The translations under genes were made by a program, and so were the position numbers. The notes under the pieces are model-generated. The model was not told the DNA's origin. It ran no database searches and was given only the letters and a program-made list of their open reading frames with translations. Source: Candidatus Sodalis endolongispinus (GTDB taxonomy: Bacteria > Pseudomonadota > Gammaproteobacteria > Enterobacterales > Enterobacteriaceae). Taken from it: a DNA stretch of 64,000 nucleotides. Positions 19,751 to 35,293 of this stretch are shown here, piece by piece. Location of the stretch: the NCBI RefSeq assembly GCF_018777395.1, contig NZ_JAFJYC010000001.1, positions 2,294,001 to 2,358,000 of the forward strand. Direction: 5' to 3'. The stretch's first letter is position 1, and each line of letters begins with the position of its first letter.

Positions 19751-20284
19751 TTATTCGCCACTCTCGCGCCGCTCTATCTGGTATTCGAGCCGGGTCAACG
19801 CCTGCCGGCACCGCATCAGACGTCCTTCCAGCGCGGCGATTTCCTGCTGCAACCGCCGAGCGCGGGGCAGGCCATCCGCGGCGCTGCGCAGGCTATCGCG
19901 GTCGCGGATCATTGCCAGCAGCCGCCGCTCGTAGTCTTGACACTCGGCAAGGCGGGCGTAAACATCCTCCGCCGACGCGGTGGAAGGACGCTCCTGGCGC
20001 AACTTTTGCGTCGCCAGCTCGCGTGTCAGCGCCAACATCTGGTCGGTTAGTCGCTGTGCCAGCCAGGCCACGCGCTCGGTACGGCCTTGCTCCACCGCGC
20101 TGGTCAAATGCGAAAGCGTTGCGCGGCTCTCGGACAGGTAGTCCCCAAGCCGGTTGCCGCGCGTGCTAAACACCAGAGGGTCGAAACGGGATTGCCGCAC
20201 CAGAGTGTGTCCCTGGGCGTCGATGCGTGCGGCTAAATCGTTAAGTTGACCGTCAAGAACGGTGATCAGTTGGGATGCGTGCAC
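19751..20284 (-). CDS. priC: PriC, primosomal replication protein N''
   Basis: PriC reloads DnaB at stalled replication forks lacking nascent leading strand. The 177-residue protein is Arg/Leu/Gln-rich and predicted to be largely helical. It matches the family at SRFDPLVFSTRG, ERVAWLAQRLTDQMLALTRE and ECQDYERRLLAMI. Length is normal (E. coli 175). It is followed on the same strand by rsmS, the E. coli arrangement. mscK, which lies between acrR and this pair in E. coli, is absent. Confidence 0.9.
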   Translation of the reverse strand: MHASQLITVLDGQLNDLAARIDAQGHTLVRQSRFDPLVFSTRGNRLGDYLSESRATLSHLTSAVEQGRTERVAWLAQRLTDQMLALTRELATQKLRQERPSTASAEDVYARLAECQDYERRLLAMIRDRDSLRSAADGLPRARRLQQEIAALEGRLMRCRQALTRLEYQIERRESGE

Positions 20285-20546
20285 GTCATTTACCTGTAAA
20301 GAATGACATCGGAGTCGACTTTTATGATAATACCCCGTCGTTTTCAGTGATGCACAGCATTAACGCAGGTCACCCAGCGGCGCAGCTTGCGCCACGTCAA
20401 TAATTTGCTTTGTCTGCGTTGGTGGGCGGTTGCATTTTTGCGGCAGTTTGCATAGATTTGGGCGCTTTCGTGCGCGGTCAGTCTTGTTTCAGCCATGACA
20501 GGATCCGCGTTGATGATGAATTGAGGCTTTTCCAGGCATCCCTATT

Positions 20547-21097
20547 ATGACCGCTACGGAACAACAATTAGCATTAATCAAACAGAGCATTAAATCGGTT
20601 CCAGATTATCCGAAACCCGGCATTCTGTTTCGCGATATCACCAGCCTGCTCGAAGATACGCACGCCTATGCCACCAGCATTGCGCTGCTGGCCGAACGTT
20701 ATCGCGACGCAGGACTGACGAAAATCGTCGGTACCGAGCGCGCGGGTTTCTGTTCGGCGCACCGGTCGCGCAGGCGTTGGGGCTGGGGTTTGTTCCGGTA
20801 CGCAAGCCCGGCAAGCTGCCGCGTGAAACCATCAGTGAAAGCTACGCGCTGGAGTATGGCACCGACAGCCTCGAGATTCATCAAGATGCGATTGTTCCCG
20901 GCGATAAAGTGCTGGTGGTGGACGATCTGCTGGCCACCGGGGGGACTATCGGCGCCACGGTGAAATTGATCCGGCGGCTCGGCGGCGAGGTGCAGGATGC
21001 GGCCTTCGTTATCAATTTGGCCGACCTCGGTGGTGAAACGCTTCTCGACAGTATCGGCGTTGCCTGTTATAGCCTGGTACTCTTCCCCGGCCACTAA
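20547..21097 (+). pseudogene. apt: Apt, adenine phosphoribosyltransferase, frameshifted
   Basis: Apt salvages adenine to AMP using PRPP. The N-terminus [20 protein letters not shown] and the PRPP-binding loop [18 protein letters not shown] are both present but lie in different frames. At 20750/20751 one C is missing in GGTTTC-CTGTTCGG, after the motif GTEARGF (here GTERAGF, which is itself altered). The original frame continues [20 protein letters not shown] to SLVLFPGH. Restoring one base would give a full-length protein of about 183 residues. Because this single-base loss breaks a central salvage enzyme, a sequencing error should be excluded. Confidence 0.88.
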
Positions 21098-21171
21098 TGA
21101 CAACAGCCTCGCGCTGCGGTGCGGGGCTGTGTTAGCATGGCCCTCTGTTCCTCCGACGTAAATCGCGACTC

Positions 21172-24373
<3,202 letters not shown>

Positions 24374-24374
<1 letters not shown>

Positions 24375-24979
24375 TGCAAACCAGTCCTTTACTGGAGGCA
24401 TTAACAGAGGCCTTGCGTTGCCTGCCGGGCGTCGGGCCGAAATCGGCGCAGCGTATGGTTTTCCACTTACTGCAGCGCGATCGCAGCGGCGGCATGCGCT
24501 TGGCGCAGGCGCTGACCCGCGCGATGTCGGAAATCGGCCATTGTGCGGATTGCCGCACCTTCACCGAGCAGCCTTTTTGCACGATTTGCGCCAATCCCCG
24601 CCGGCAGCAGTCGGCGCAGATCTGCGTGGTGGAAAGCCCGGCGGATATTCACGCCATTGAGCAGACCGGCCAGTTCGCCGGGCGTTATTTCGTGCTGATG
24701 GGGCACCTGTCGCCCCTCGACGGTATCGGCCCGGACGATATCGGTCTTGACCGGCTGCAGGAGCGGATTGAGAGAGAAAGCCTCCAGGAGGTCATCCTCG
24801 CCACCAACCCGACGGTGGAGGGTGAGGCGACCGCCAACTATATCGCTGAAATGTGCGCGCATTACGGCGTGATGGCCAGCCGTATCGCCCATGGCGTGCC
24901 GGTCGGCGGCGAGCTTGAAATGGTGGACGGCACCACGTTGTCCCACTCGCTGGCGGGCCGTCATCCCATCAAATTCTGA
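24374..24979 (+). CDS. recR: RecR, recombination mediator
   Basis: RecR works with RecF and RecO to load RecA at gaps. The 201-residue protein has the helix-hairpin-helix [18 protein letters not shown]. The zinc finger is complete (C-x2-C-x8-C-x2-C, in [16 protein letters not shown]). The Toprim domain runs from [14 protein letters not shown] through [14 protein letters not shown]. The end, [11 protein letters not shown], is typical. It shares an overlapping stop/start with ybaB. Confidence 0.96.
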
Positions 24980-25030
24980 TACCACCTCGGGCCGGTCCGC
25001 CGGCCGGGGACACGCTTTTTTTGCCTTTCT

Positions 25031-25057
25031 CTTGAAAATGCCCCCCCTTATCCCCAT
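25031..25057 (+). promoter_or_regulatory. Sigma32 heat-shock promoter of htpG
   Basis: CTTGAA (25031-25036), a 15-base spacer and CCCCAT (25052-25057) match the sigma32 consensus. The site lies 60 bases before the htpG start. Confidence 0.85.
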
Positions 25058-25116
25058 TTGTACTTCATTGCCGTCTTTAACCGCCTGTTTGGTCGCAATT
25101 TGGATTGAGGTACAAC

Positions 25117-27955
<2,839 letters not shown>

Positions 27956-27975
27956 TTTACCGCCGTACCTTCGCC

Positions 27976-28021
27976 GCCGACAGCCTGCGCCCGGGTTTAT
28001 CACTGGGCGCAGGCTGTCGGC
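27976..28021 (+). terminator. Very long perfect hairpin after adk
   Basis: GCCGACAGCCTGCGCCC (27976-27992) is exactly complementary to GGGCGCAGGCTGTCGGC (28005-28021), a 17-bp perfect stem with a 12-base loop, 20 bases after the adk stop. No T tract follows. Confidence 0.6.
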
Positions 28022-28132
28022 ACTGTCAATTCGGGACCAGTATTGACCGCAGCCATGCTTGACCGGACGCTCCTCCGGGTGCGGGTGCCCGTATTCGCCA
28101 TTGATGATTCTGACCGCGGGTGCGACATCCGA

Positions 28133-28290
28133 GCGCTGGCGCAGATATCATCGCTAGTATTATACCTGAGCATGGGCGCTGGATTTCATTGCGGGCGTTA
28201 TATCTGCGCGCTGGCGCAGATATCATCGCTAGTATTATACCTGAGCATGGGCGCTGCATTCCATTGCGGGCGTTATATCTGAGCGCTGAC
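28133..28290. repeat. 75-bp intergenic tandem repeat between adk and hemH
   Basis: Units begin with GCGCTGGC at 28133 and 28208, with a third partial copy at 28283, a period of exactly 75 bases. The two full copies differ at only a few positions and contain ATATCATCGCTAGTATTATA. Unlike the ybaY-atl array this unit is not obviously palindromic. No gene is seen here. Confidence 0.88.
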
Positions 28291-28370
28291 GCCAGAATTA
28301 AACGCTGGCATTCTGGCTGAGCGCTGGCGCTCCCTCTTGACGCCGCCCCCTCCGACATCACCTATTGCAA

Positions 28371-28394
28371 TGATAATGGATGATAACCATTCTC
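28371..28394. promoter_or_regulatory. Weak Fur-box candidate upstream of hemH
   Basis: The sequence contains GATAAT-GGAT-GATAAC-CATT, and on the other strand GAGAATGGTTATCATCC. This matches about 12 of 19 positions of the Fur consensus. It lies 100 bases before hemH. Confidence 0.3.
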
Positions 28395-28493
28395 AGAAGC
28401 CGCTTTTCCGCTACAATACCCTCTCAGACAGTGCGCTTAACCCTGCAAAATTCATGGGGTTAGCGTCGGCGACGAACCAATAAGGAAACGGCA

Positions 28494-29459
28494 ATGAGCC
28501 AGGAAAAATACGGCGTATTGATGGTCAATTTGGGGACGCCGGAAGCCCCCACACCTTCGGCGGTCAAGCGTTACTTGGCCGAATTCCTCAGCGACAGGCG
28601 CGTGGTGGATACGCCGCGGGCGCTATGGCTACCGCTACTGTACGGCGTTATCCTGCCGCTGTGTTCACCGCGGGTAGCAAAGCTTTATCAAAGCGTCTGG
28701 ATGGACGAGGGATCGCCGCTGCTGGTCTACAGCCGTCGCCAGCAGCAGGCGCTGGCCGCCAGCTTGCCTGATGTCGCGGTAGAGCTGGCGATGAGCTATG
28801 GTCAGCCGGCGCTGCCGCAGGCCATCGCGCGCCTGCTCGCCCAAGACATCACCAGACTGGTGATTCTGCCGCTGTATCCGCAATACTCCTGCTCCACCAG
28901 CGCCGCGATTTGGGATGCGGTGGCGCGAATTCTCACCGGCTACCGCCGGTTACCGTCGATAAGTTTTATCCGCGATTACGCGGCGCATCCGACCTATATC
29001 GCCGCGCTGACCGCAAGCGTTGAGCACGCGTTTGCCCGGCACGGCAAACCGGATCGGCTGGTTATTTCATTCCACGGCATACCGCAGCGCTACGCCGTGG
29101 AGGGTGACGATTACCCGCAGCGGTGTGACGTCACCCGTCAAGCCCTGGCTGCGGCGTTGGATTACCCGCCAGAGCAGGTCATGATGACCTTCCAGTCGCG
29201 CTTCGGCCGCGATCCCTGGCTGCTGCCAGCCACCGATGAAACGATGAAAAGCCTGCCTTCAACGGGCGTGCGGCATGTTCAGGTGATTTGCCCCGGATTT
29301 GCCGCTGATTGCCTGGAAACGCTGGAGGAGATTCAGGTGCAAAACCGGGAGATATTTGAACATGCCGGTGGAAGTACGTTCCATTACATCCCGGCGCTGA
29401 ATGATGATGCGGCGCATGTGGATATGTTGCGCCAGCTTGTAACGGCGGAGCTGCGCTAA
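28494..29459 (+). CDS. hemH: HemH, ferrochelatase
   Basis: HemH inserts ferrous iron into protoporphyrin IX, the last haem step. The 321-residue protein keeps [20 protein letters not shown], the catalytic-histidine segment SFHGIPQRY and the glutamate segment [15 protein letters not shown]. Alignment with E. coli is gap-free apart from the ends. ATG 28494 follows AAGGAAACGGC. The gene appears intact. Confidence 0.95.
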   Translation: MSQEKYGVLMVNLGTPEAPTPSAVKRYLAEFLSDRRVVDTPRALWLPLLYGVILPLCSPRVAKLYQSVWMDEGSPLLVYSRRQQQALAASLPDVAVELAMSYGQPALPQAIARLLAQDITRLVILPLYPQYSCSTSAAIWDAVARILTGYRRLPSISFIRDYAAHPTYIAALTASVEHAFARHGKPDRLVISFHGIPQRYAVEGDDYPQRCDVTRQALAAALDYPPEQVMMTFQSRFGRDPWLLPATDETMKSLPSTGVRHVQVICPGFAADCLETLEEIQVQNREIFEHAGGSTFHYIPALNDDAAHVDMLRQLVTAELR

Positions 29460-29488
29460 CCCTCACGTCGCCTGCGGCGGCCCATAAG

Positions 29489-29645
29489 GCCTGGGTCGTT
29501 CCATAGGATTGCGTCGGCGCGGTGTTCGCCGACACTTCACCCCTGTCACGGCGCGGGCAGAAATAGCCTGGGCCGTTCCTTAGGATTGCGGCGGCCGGTA
29601 TCCGCCGTCACTTCCCGCCAGTCGCTGCCGGCGCGGGCCGCGCTA
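29489..29645. repeat. 77-bp intergenic repeat between hemH and ybaL
   Basis: Two copies start with GCCTGGG at 29489 and 29566. Shared words include TTCC(A/T)TAGGATTGCG and CGGCGCGGGC. Identity is roughly 75%. E. coli has aes and gsk in this interval; neither is visible. Confidence 0.7.
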
Positions 29646-29648
29646 TTT

Positions 29649-31334
29649 TTATACCGCGCAGGAAGGCTGTGGGGGCACAAGCTCCATTTCCTGATTAAGC
29701 AGAGCTATCATACTGTTGGCGATTTCCCGTTCGCCCATCACGACCTGTGTCGCACCGCGTTCGGTGATGTAATCCACCTCATCGTCGTAATGCGCGCGGA
29801 CGATAATCTTTAAATCCGGGTGTTGTTCGCGCGTCAGCGCGACAATCTCTCCCGCCTCAAATCCGTTGGGAATGGTCACCAGCAGCCAGCGCGCGGTATC
29901 CAGCCGCGCCAACGCCATGATCTCGGCGCGGGCCGCGTTGCCGAGCACCACATTTACCCCCTGGTCACGCAGCGCATCCACGCGGGCGCGGGTGTTTTCC
30001 ACCACCACCATCGGCACGCCCGCCTGCAACAATTTCGCCCCGATAAGGCTACCCACGCGACCATAGCCCACCAACAACGCGTGGTGGCATACCGACGGAG
30101 GCAGGGGGGCATTCTCTTCTTGCTGCGGTTCGCTGGTGTCGTTTTCATTATCATAACGTGCCAAATAGCGCTCCAGCAGGGCGAACATCAGCGGATTAAT
30201 CATTATCGACAAAATGGCGCCCGCCAATACCAAATGGCGCCCTTGTTCGGACAACATATCGAGCGCGATGCCGAGGCCGGCGAGAATAAACGCGAATTCC
30301 CCGATTTGGGCCAGGCTGACGGCGATGGTTAATGACGTGCGAAGCGACAGCCCGAACAATTTGACCAGCGCAAAGGCCGCAGCCGATTTGCCCAACAAGA
30401 TGATGGCCAGGGTCGCCAGTACCGCCAGCGGCTCCCGCAATAGAATCGTGGGGTCGAAAAGCATACCCACCGAGACAAAAAACAAGACGGCAAAGGCGTC
30501 GCGCAGCGGCAGGGTATCATGCGCGGCGCGGTGGCTGAGCTCGGACTCGTTTAGCACCACGCCGGCGAAAAAGGCGCCGAGCGCAAAGGAGACGCCGAAG
30601 AGCTCCACCGCACCGAAGGCAATTCCGAGCGCTAGCGCCAGTACGGCGAGGGTAAACAATTCACGGGAGCCGGTGCTGGCGCTCCTAGCCAGTACCCAAG
30701 GGACCAGCCGGCGGCCCACGACGATCATCAAGGTGATAAAGGCGACCACTTTGCCTATCGTCAACGCCAGTTCACGCCAGAGCTGTGCGCTGCCGGTGAC
30801 CTGGGTACCGATAATGTCGCCGAACGCTGGCATCAGCACCAGCGTCAGCACCATGACCAGATCCTCAACGATAAGCCAGCCGATGGCGATTTGGCCGCGG
30901 CGGCTATCTATCATCTGCCGTTCTTCCAGGGCGCGCAACAGCACCACGGTACTCGCGGTTGACAAGCACAGGCCGAACACCAGGCCGTTTAGCAACGTCC
31001 AGCCCATGACCGAGGAAAACACCATACCCAACAATGTCGCCACGGCAATTTGCGCGATGGCGCCGGGGATAGCGATGTGCTTTACCGCCATGAGATCTTT
31101 CAAGGAGAAATGTAGCCCGACGCCGAACATCAGCAGGATCACGCCCAGCTCCGCCAGTTCCGACGCCAATGAAGTATCGGCGACAAAGCCGGGGGTAAAG
31201 GGGCCTACCAGCACGCCGGCGGCCAGATAGCCCACCAGAGGAGAGATACGCAACCGATTTGCTGCTATCCCAAGCAAAAATGCCAGGACGAGCCCTCCTA
31301 CAATGGTATTGATGAGCGGCGTGGCATGATGCAT
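29649..31334 (-). CDS. ybaL: YbaL, CPA2-type cation:proton antiporter
   Basis: YbaL belongs to the KefB/KefC family of monovalent cation/proton antiporters. The 561-residue protein starts MHHATPLINTIVGGLVLAF behind a GAGGAG site (ATG at 31334). About 12 membrane helices are evident, including LSTASTVVLLRALEE and GWLIVEDLVMVLTLVL. The cytosolic C-terminal part is a RCK/TrkA-N domain with the nucleotide-binding motif GYGRVGSLIGAKLL. The frame is intact and normal in length. Substrate is not established. Confidence 0.93.
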   Translation of the reverse strand: MHHATPLINTIVGGLVLAFLLGIAANRLRISPLVGYLAAGVLVGPFTPGFVADTSLASELAELGVILLMFGVGLHFSLKDLMAVKHIAIPGAIAQIAVATLLGMVFSSVMGWTLLNGLVFGLCLSTASTVVLLRALEERQMIDSRRGQIAIGWLIVEDLVMVLTLVLMPAFGDIIGTQVTGSAQLWRELALTIGKVVAFITLMIVVGRRLVPWVLARSASTGSRELFTLAVLALALGIAFGAVELFGVSFALGAFFAGVVLNESELSHRAAHDTLPLRDAFAVLFFVSVGMLFDPTILLREPLAVLATLAIILLGKSAAAFALVKLFGLSLRTSLTIAVSLAQIGEFAFILAGLGIALDMLSEQGRHLVLAGAILSIMINPLMFALLERYLARYDNENDTSEPQQEENAPLPPSVCHHALLVGYGRVGSLIGAKLLQAGVPMVVVENTRARVDALRDQGVNVVLGNAARAEIMALARLDTARWLLVTIPNGFEAGEIVALTREQHPDLKIIVRAHYDDEVDYITERGATQVVMGEREIANSMIALLNQEMELVPPQPSCAV

Positions 31335-31415
31335 CAAGACTCCTCTGTCATCGGTTGATACAAAGTGTTACATATTCAGTTTAGGGGATCTTGCCTGTGA
31401 GTGAACGTTTTTTAC

Positions 31416-32009
31416 CTAAAATTGACAAATAAAATGAAATGAAGGAAAAAAATGGTAACGCGCTATTTCGCTAGGCAAATCAAACGACGTCGCCCGCTGG
31501 CGGGCCCGGCGCCGCGGCCGAATTTTGCGTTGCTGCCGCGCGCAGCGCAATAAAATTTCGCTACGGCTGGCAAAAAGGCCGCTCTTAAAGCGCAATATGC
31601 ACAGAATGGCGTATTTTTGCGCGTTTAGCAGGCGCTGGCGAGGCGTAAGCGTCGGTGCATCAATAACCGTCGGCAGGCGTTTTTTCTGCCCCAGCGGGCT
31701 AATATCGCCCACCAGATAGCCAGTAGATTTCTGCGCCAGCTGCGCATCAGCCATTTCCGCTTTTTTGGCGCCCAAAGCGCGCACGACTTTTTTTAAATCC
31801 AACTGCAGCGAAACCGGGGTGACCGCCACCGCCAACTGCCGCGTTTCGCCATTGAGGCAGACCAATGACGTTTTATAGACCCGATCGGCGCTCAGCCCCA
31901 ATTTCTGTACCGCCTCCTCGCCGAAATGGGTTTCATCGGCATCGTGATCGTAGGCGTGCAGAGTAAAAGGAATACGGTGTTTTTCCAGTAAGGTAACCGC
32001 GGGCGTCAT
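31416..32009 (-). pseudogene. ybaK: YbaK, Cys-tRNA(Pro) deacylase, degraded C-terminus
   Basis: YbaK removes cysteine mischarged on tRNA-Pro by ProRS. The first about 118 residues match E. coli well: [20 protein letters not shown], the catalytic lysine in VYKTSLV and [20 protein letters not shown] (Asp for the second Gly of VGGI). After DAP the sequence departs: where E. coli has FATIYVSGGKRGLDIEL the frame reads [20 protein letters not shown]. It then runs on into an Arg-rich tail for 197 residues in total (E. coli 159). No other frame restores the domain. The catalytic core is incomplete, so I call it a probable pseudogene, though no early stop is present. Confidence 0.65.
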
Positions 32010-32088
32010 GACGGAGTCCTGCAGACAGAAAATACGGGCGTTCAGAGTAGCGCAAGCGCGGCGGCGGGTAAATGATCCTCGCCGGTGT

Positions 32089-32889
32089 TCATTGCCGCAG
32101 CAGGCCTGGAAGATTATCCGCGCCGTAAAGATGCAAGGCGCCGACCGCTACGACGTAAGCCCCTGGTGGCAGCTGTTGCAGCGTGGATTTCCAACGATGA
32201 TTGCGGTCGGTCATCAAATAGCTGTAGAGATCCTGACTGAAGGTTGAGGGAAACGCCTGGCGCACGTCCACCGGTCGGCTCTCCAGCCACCAGCCGATCA
32301 TCACCTGCAGCAGGCGCGCATTGGTGTGCCAATGTGTCAGCGTGTCAGCCAGCAGCGCCGCGCCTTGATCCGGTAATCTGCGCAACAGCCCCAGCTGTTC
32401 CTCCGGTCCTTCCAGCTCAATAATCGTTTGATCATTGGCGCGTGCGGCCTGGATCAATTGATAATCGATGCCGTAATCGGCGCGCAAACCCAGCCGCTCA
32501 GCTTGACGGGATTGCAGCAGCAGCGCGACATGCCAGGCCGGCAGGGCGTCGAGCGCCGCGAGATCGAAATGGTATTCTTCGCTCAACTGGCGCACGCGAT
32601 CATAATGCGAAGCGGATAGCCGGTCCCTTAAGGGGGTTTGTGCCTCGTCGGCGCTTGCGAGCGGTGTGCTTGCGGTGATGTCCGCCTCCACGATCAGCGC
32701 CTGGGCCTGCTTGAGGCGTTCCAACAGGCGCGCGGGCAGGGGGGCCATTGCTGAAGTTCCCATATGAATGCTGCCCACCAGATGAAATTGCCGCCCCGAT
32801 ACCAGACTGACATCCATACCCGGCCAGGGAAACGTCGCCGGCGTTAACGCGCTCAGCAGACTCGCCAGGCGCCGTAATACAGTTATCAT
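32089..32889 (-). CDS. ybaP: YbaP, TraB/GumN family protein
   Basis: The 266-residue protein matches E. coli YbaP, a member of the TraB/GumN family (Tiki-like putative metalloproteases of unknown role). The paired motifs are present: [17 protein letters not shown] near the N-terminus and [20 protein letters not shown] at the C-terminus. YGIDYQL and [16 protein letters not shown] are also conserved. The gene appears intact and, as in E. coli, lies next to copA. Confidence 0.88.
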   Translation of the reverse strand: MITVLRRLASLLSALTPATFPWPGMDVSLVSGRQFHLVGSIHMGTSAMAPLPARLLERLKQAQALIVEADITASTPLASADEAQTPLRDRLSASHYDRVRQLSEEYHFDLAALDALPAWHVALLLQSRQAERLGLRADYGIDYQLIQAARANDQTIIELEGPEEQLGLLRRLPDQGAALLADTLTHWHTNARLLQVMIGWWLESRPVDVRQAFPSTFSQDLYSYLMTDRNHRWKSTLQQLPPGAYVVAVGALHLYGADNLPGLLRQ

Positions 32890-32948
32890 GCCTATCGCTC
32901 CGGTGCTTTTTCGTTGGTTAAGGGTAGCATGAGGCGACGGGCGGACGG

Positions 32949-33541
32949 TCAGGAATCTGCCACCGCCGGCGTCACCCGCGAACCGCGACGGGCGGATGAT
33001 GGCTTAAAGCGGATCAGCCGGTTGGCGTTACTTACCACTGTAATCGAGGAAAGCGCCATCGCCGCACCCGCTACCACCGGACTGAGTAGCGTTCCGGTAA
33101 ATGGAAACAAGATCCCGGCGGCAATGGGAATACCCATCGCGTTGTAAAAGAACGCACCCAGCAAATTTTGTTTCATATTGCGCAGCGTGGCATTAGACAA
33201 CGCCAATGCATCGGCGACGCCATGCAAGCTGGCACGCATCAAGGTAATGGCGGCGGTTTCGATCGCGATATCGCTGCCGCTGCCCATTGCGATGCCGACT
33301 TCCGCCTGCGCCAGGGCCGGCGCATCATTGATGCCATCGCCAATCATCGCCACCCGGTGGCCCTGGCGCTGTAACGAAACAATGGCCGCCGCTTTTCCAT
33401 CGGGCAGGACGCCGGCCATGACCCGTTCGATGCCGAGGAGGGCTGCGACCGTGCGAGCGGTGTCGGCGTTATCGCCGGTCAACATGACCAGCTGATAGCC
33501 ATCTGCGCGCAGACGCTCAAGTGCTTCGCCGCTATCATCAG
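32949..33541 (-). pseudogene. copA: CopA copper-exporting ATPase, C-terminal remnant
   Basis: Only the last about 195 of roughly 830 residues remain. The remnant contains MLTGDN, the hinge motif [20 protein letters not shown], and the last two membrane helices ending [19 protein letters not shown]. The metal-binding domains, the CPC helix and the phosphorylated DKTGT loop are missing. Similarity stops abruptly at DDSGEAL near 33541, where unrelated sequence begins. The gene cannot export copper. Its regulator cueR nearby is also broken. Confidence 0.93.
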
Positions 33542-33844
33542 GCGTTGGCCTCTTTTCCTAATGCGTTTGTCGATCATTTTGTCCTGGGGGGCATTTCCAC
33601 CGCCGTGGAGCTGTTGTATCACCCGGAAAACGCCTGTCTGAAGGTGCGCCAGACGACGCGTCGGCAGATGAGCGAACAGGCGCATCTCGAAATTAATAGC
33701 AACGATCCAGGGCGGGACATTTATCCGCACTTACAAATTGAGGTAACGTTTACTATCCCGCCTGATGGCCTGGCTGAATGCGTAGATTTTTATGCCAGTG
33801 AGCAGGTCAACGCGGCGCGCTATCCCGCCGGCGGTCCTCGTTGA
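33542..33844 (+). pseudogene. Unrecognised ORF fragment abutting the copA break
   Basis: From the point where copA similarity ends, the plus strand is open for about 100 codons, including [19 protein letters not shown] and YPHLQIEVTFTIPPDGLAE, ending at 33844. The composition looks like real coding sequence, but I do not recognise the family and there is no proper start. It may be the end of a gene brought in by the rearrangement that removed copA, or it may be chance. Confidence 0.3.
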
Positions 33845-34095
33845 TCCCCTGGCACTGTTAATCCAACGTGGGCAATCCGGTTGGCGCGCTTTCGGCCGCG
33901 CGAATGCCGCTGTCCATTGAGGGAGGGCGGTCGCCAGGACTCGCCGGCCGTATCATCGTGCAGGCTGTAACAGGGGGAGGCATGCCGCTTGTCGTCCACT
34001 AACATGGCGGCGGGCGTTAGTGGTCACGCGTTGCGATGCGCTACAATAGCCGATGCCGATGCCGTTAGCGGTAAAGGCACGGGGACAATCAGCCG

Positions 34096-34260
34096 CCAGC
34101 GCTGGTGCAATGACAGGGAAAAGCGCAGGCACACGTTGGGATGCCGGCGCTGGTGCAGTGACAGGGGAAAAGGGCGGGTACATTGACAGATGTCGGCGCA
34201 GGCGTAGGTACGGTAACAGGCTCGATATCGACGCTGGCGCAGGTACCGTGACAGGGAGAT
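34096..34260. repeat. About 48-bp degenerate tandem repeat upstream of cueR
   Basis: Units begin CC(A/G)GCGCTGGTGCA at 34096 and 34144 (48-base period), with weaker copies near 34193 and 34231. A GTGACAGGG-type word recurs in each. The 33845-34376 stretch has no gene otherwise; it occupies the place of the copA-cueR promoter region. Confidence 0.7.
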
Positions 34261-34376
34261 TTCGGTGCAGTCGCTCTCGAAGGGGTAGAGCGCGGCGGTC
34301 GGTGATGTGAACTTCGGCGGTCCGACAGTACGCCGGTCAATCAGGCGGCCTTGACGGCTATCTTTGGGGGACAACG

Positions 34377-34799
34377 ATGAACATCAGTAGTGTGGCAAAA
34401 AAAACCGGGCTCACCCCCAGGGCGATTTGTTTCTATTAACAGAAGGGATTGGTATCGCCACCGCTGCGCCGGGAAAACGGTTATCGCAGCTGTAACGAGC
34501 GCCATCTGGAAGAGCTGACGCTGCTGCGCCAGGCGCGACAGGTGGGGTTTAATCTTGAGGAGTGCCGGGAATTGGTGGCGCTGTTTAACGATCACGGCCG
34601 TCACAGCGCCGACGTTAAACGCCGTACGCTTAACAAGGTAGAAGAAATTGAGACGCACATCGCCCAATTAACGCAGATGCGTCAGCATCTGTTGGCGCTG
34701 GCGAACAGTTGCCCGGGCGATCAGGGCGCAGACTGCCCCATCATCGACAATCTGGCGGGTTGTTGCGATCGCTCGCACCTTACCGGGTCACCGCATTAG
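34377..34799 (+). pseudogene. cueR: CueR, copper-responsive MerR regulator, nonsense mutation
   Basis: CueR activates copA and cueO in response to Cu(I). The N-terminus MNISSVAKKTGLTPRAICFY is correct except Cys for Arg, and codon 21 is TAA (34437-34439) where Glu is expected. The same frame continues [16 protein letters not shown] to the dimerisation helix. It includes the metal loop [10 protein letters not shown] (the two metal cysteines) and the CCD-like tail. The stop lies inside the DNA-binding domain, so no function is expected. Confidence 0.92.
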
Positions 34800-34835
34800 G
34801 CCGCGCCGCTGGCGTAACCGTCAGGCCAGTTGCCG

Positions 34836-35293
34836 CTATTGTTGCACGGTGCGCCGCACGCGCAGGGTAATCCCCTCCGTGGCGTACACCTCCACCCAGG
34901 TGCCCGCCGGCAGATCCTCGTCGGCCTGGATACGCCAGGTGCTGTCGCCCACGCGCAGGCGGCCAAATCCGTTGTAACGGGCTCAGACAGGCGCGTGCGT
35001 AGCCCGATGAGCTGCTGACCGCGCTGATTTAACGTCGAGGCCGGACGCGGACGATCGCCGGCGCGCAGGCGATACCACCACAGCCAGGCCGAACCGACGG
35101 TGAGCACGGCAAAGGTCGCGCCCTGCCACTCCCAGCCAAGCGGCACCAGCCATGTCAGCAACCCAACCAGTAGCGCGGCAATACCGCTCCAGAGCAGAAA
35201 CCCGCTTGCCCCTAGCATTTCCAGCGCCAGCAGTAGGCCGCCCAAAATCAGCCAGAAATTGTGCGGGTGTTCCGCTATCACCACTAACATCAT
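34836..35293 (-). pseudogene. ybbJ: YbbJ, NfeD-like membrane protein, frameshifted
   Basis: YbbJ is the NfeD-type partner of the SPFH protein QmcA. The first part is normal: membrane helices, [23 protein letters not shown], then [19 protein letters not shown]. Near 34975 one base is missing. The original frame continues [20 protein letters not shown] to VRRTVQQ and a TAG at 34836, completing the OB-fold. The start overlaps the qmcA stop by four bases (ATGA). Confidence 0.87.

Noticed and set aside
25021-25050. T-run after recR considered as a terminator
   Set aside because: The T residues at about 25016-25022 are separated from any good stem, and the region is better explained by the sigma32 promoter of htpG.
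30214-31230. 338-codon plus-strand frame opposite ybaL
   Set aside because: It is antisense to a well conserved transporter gene and is Ser/Thr/Ala-rich without any domain.
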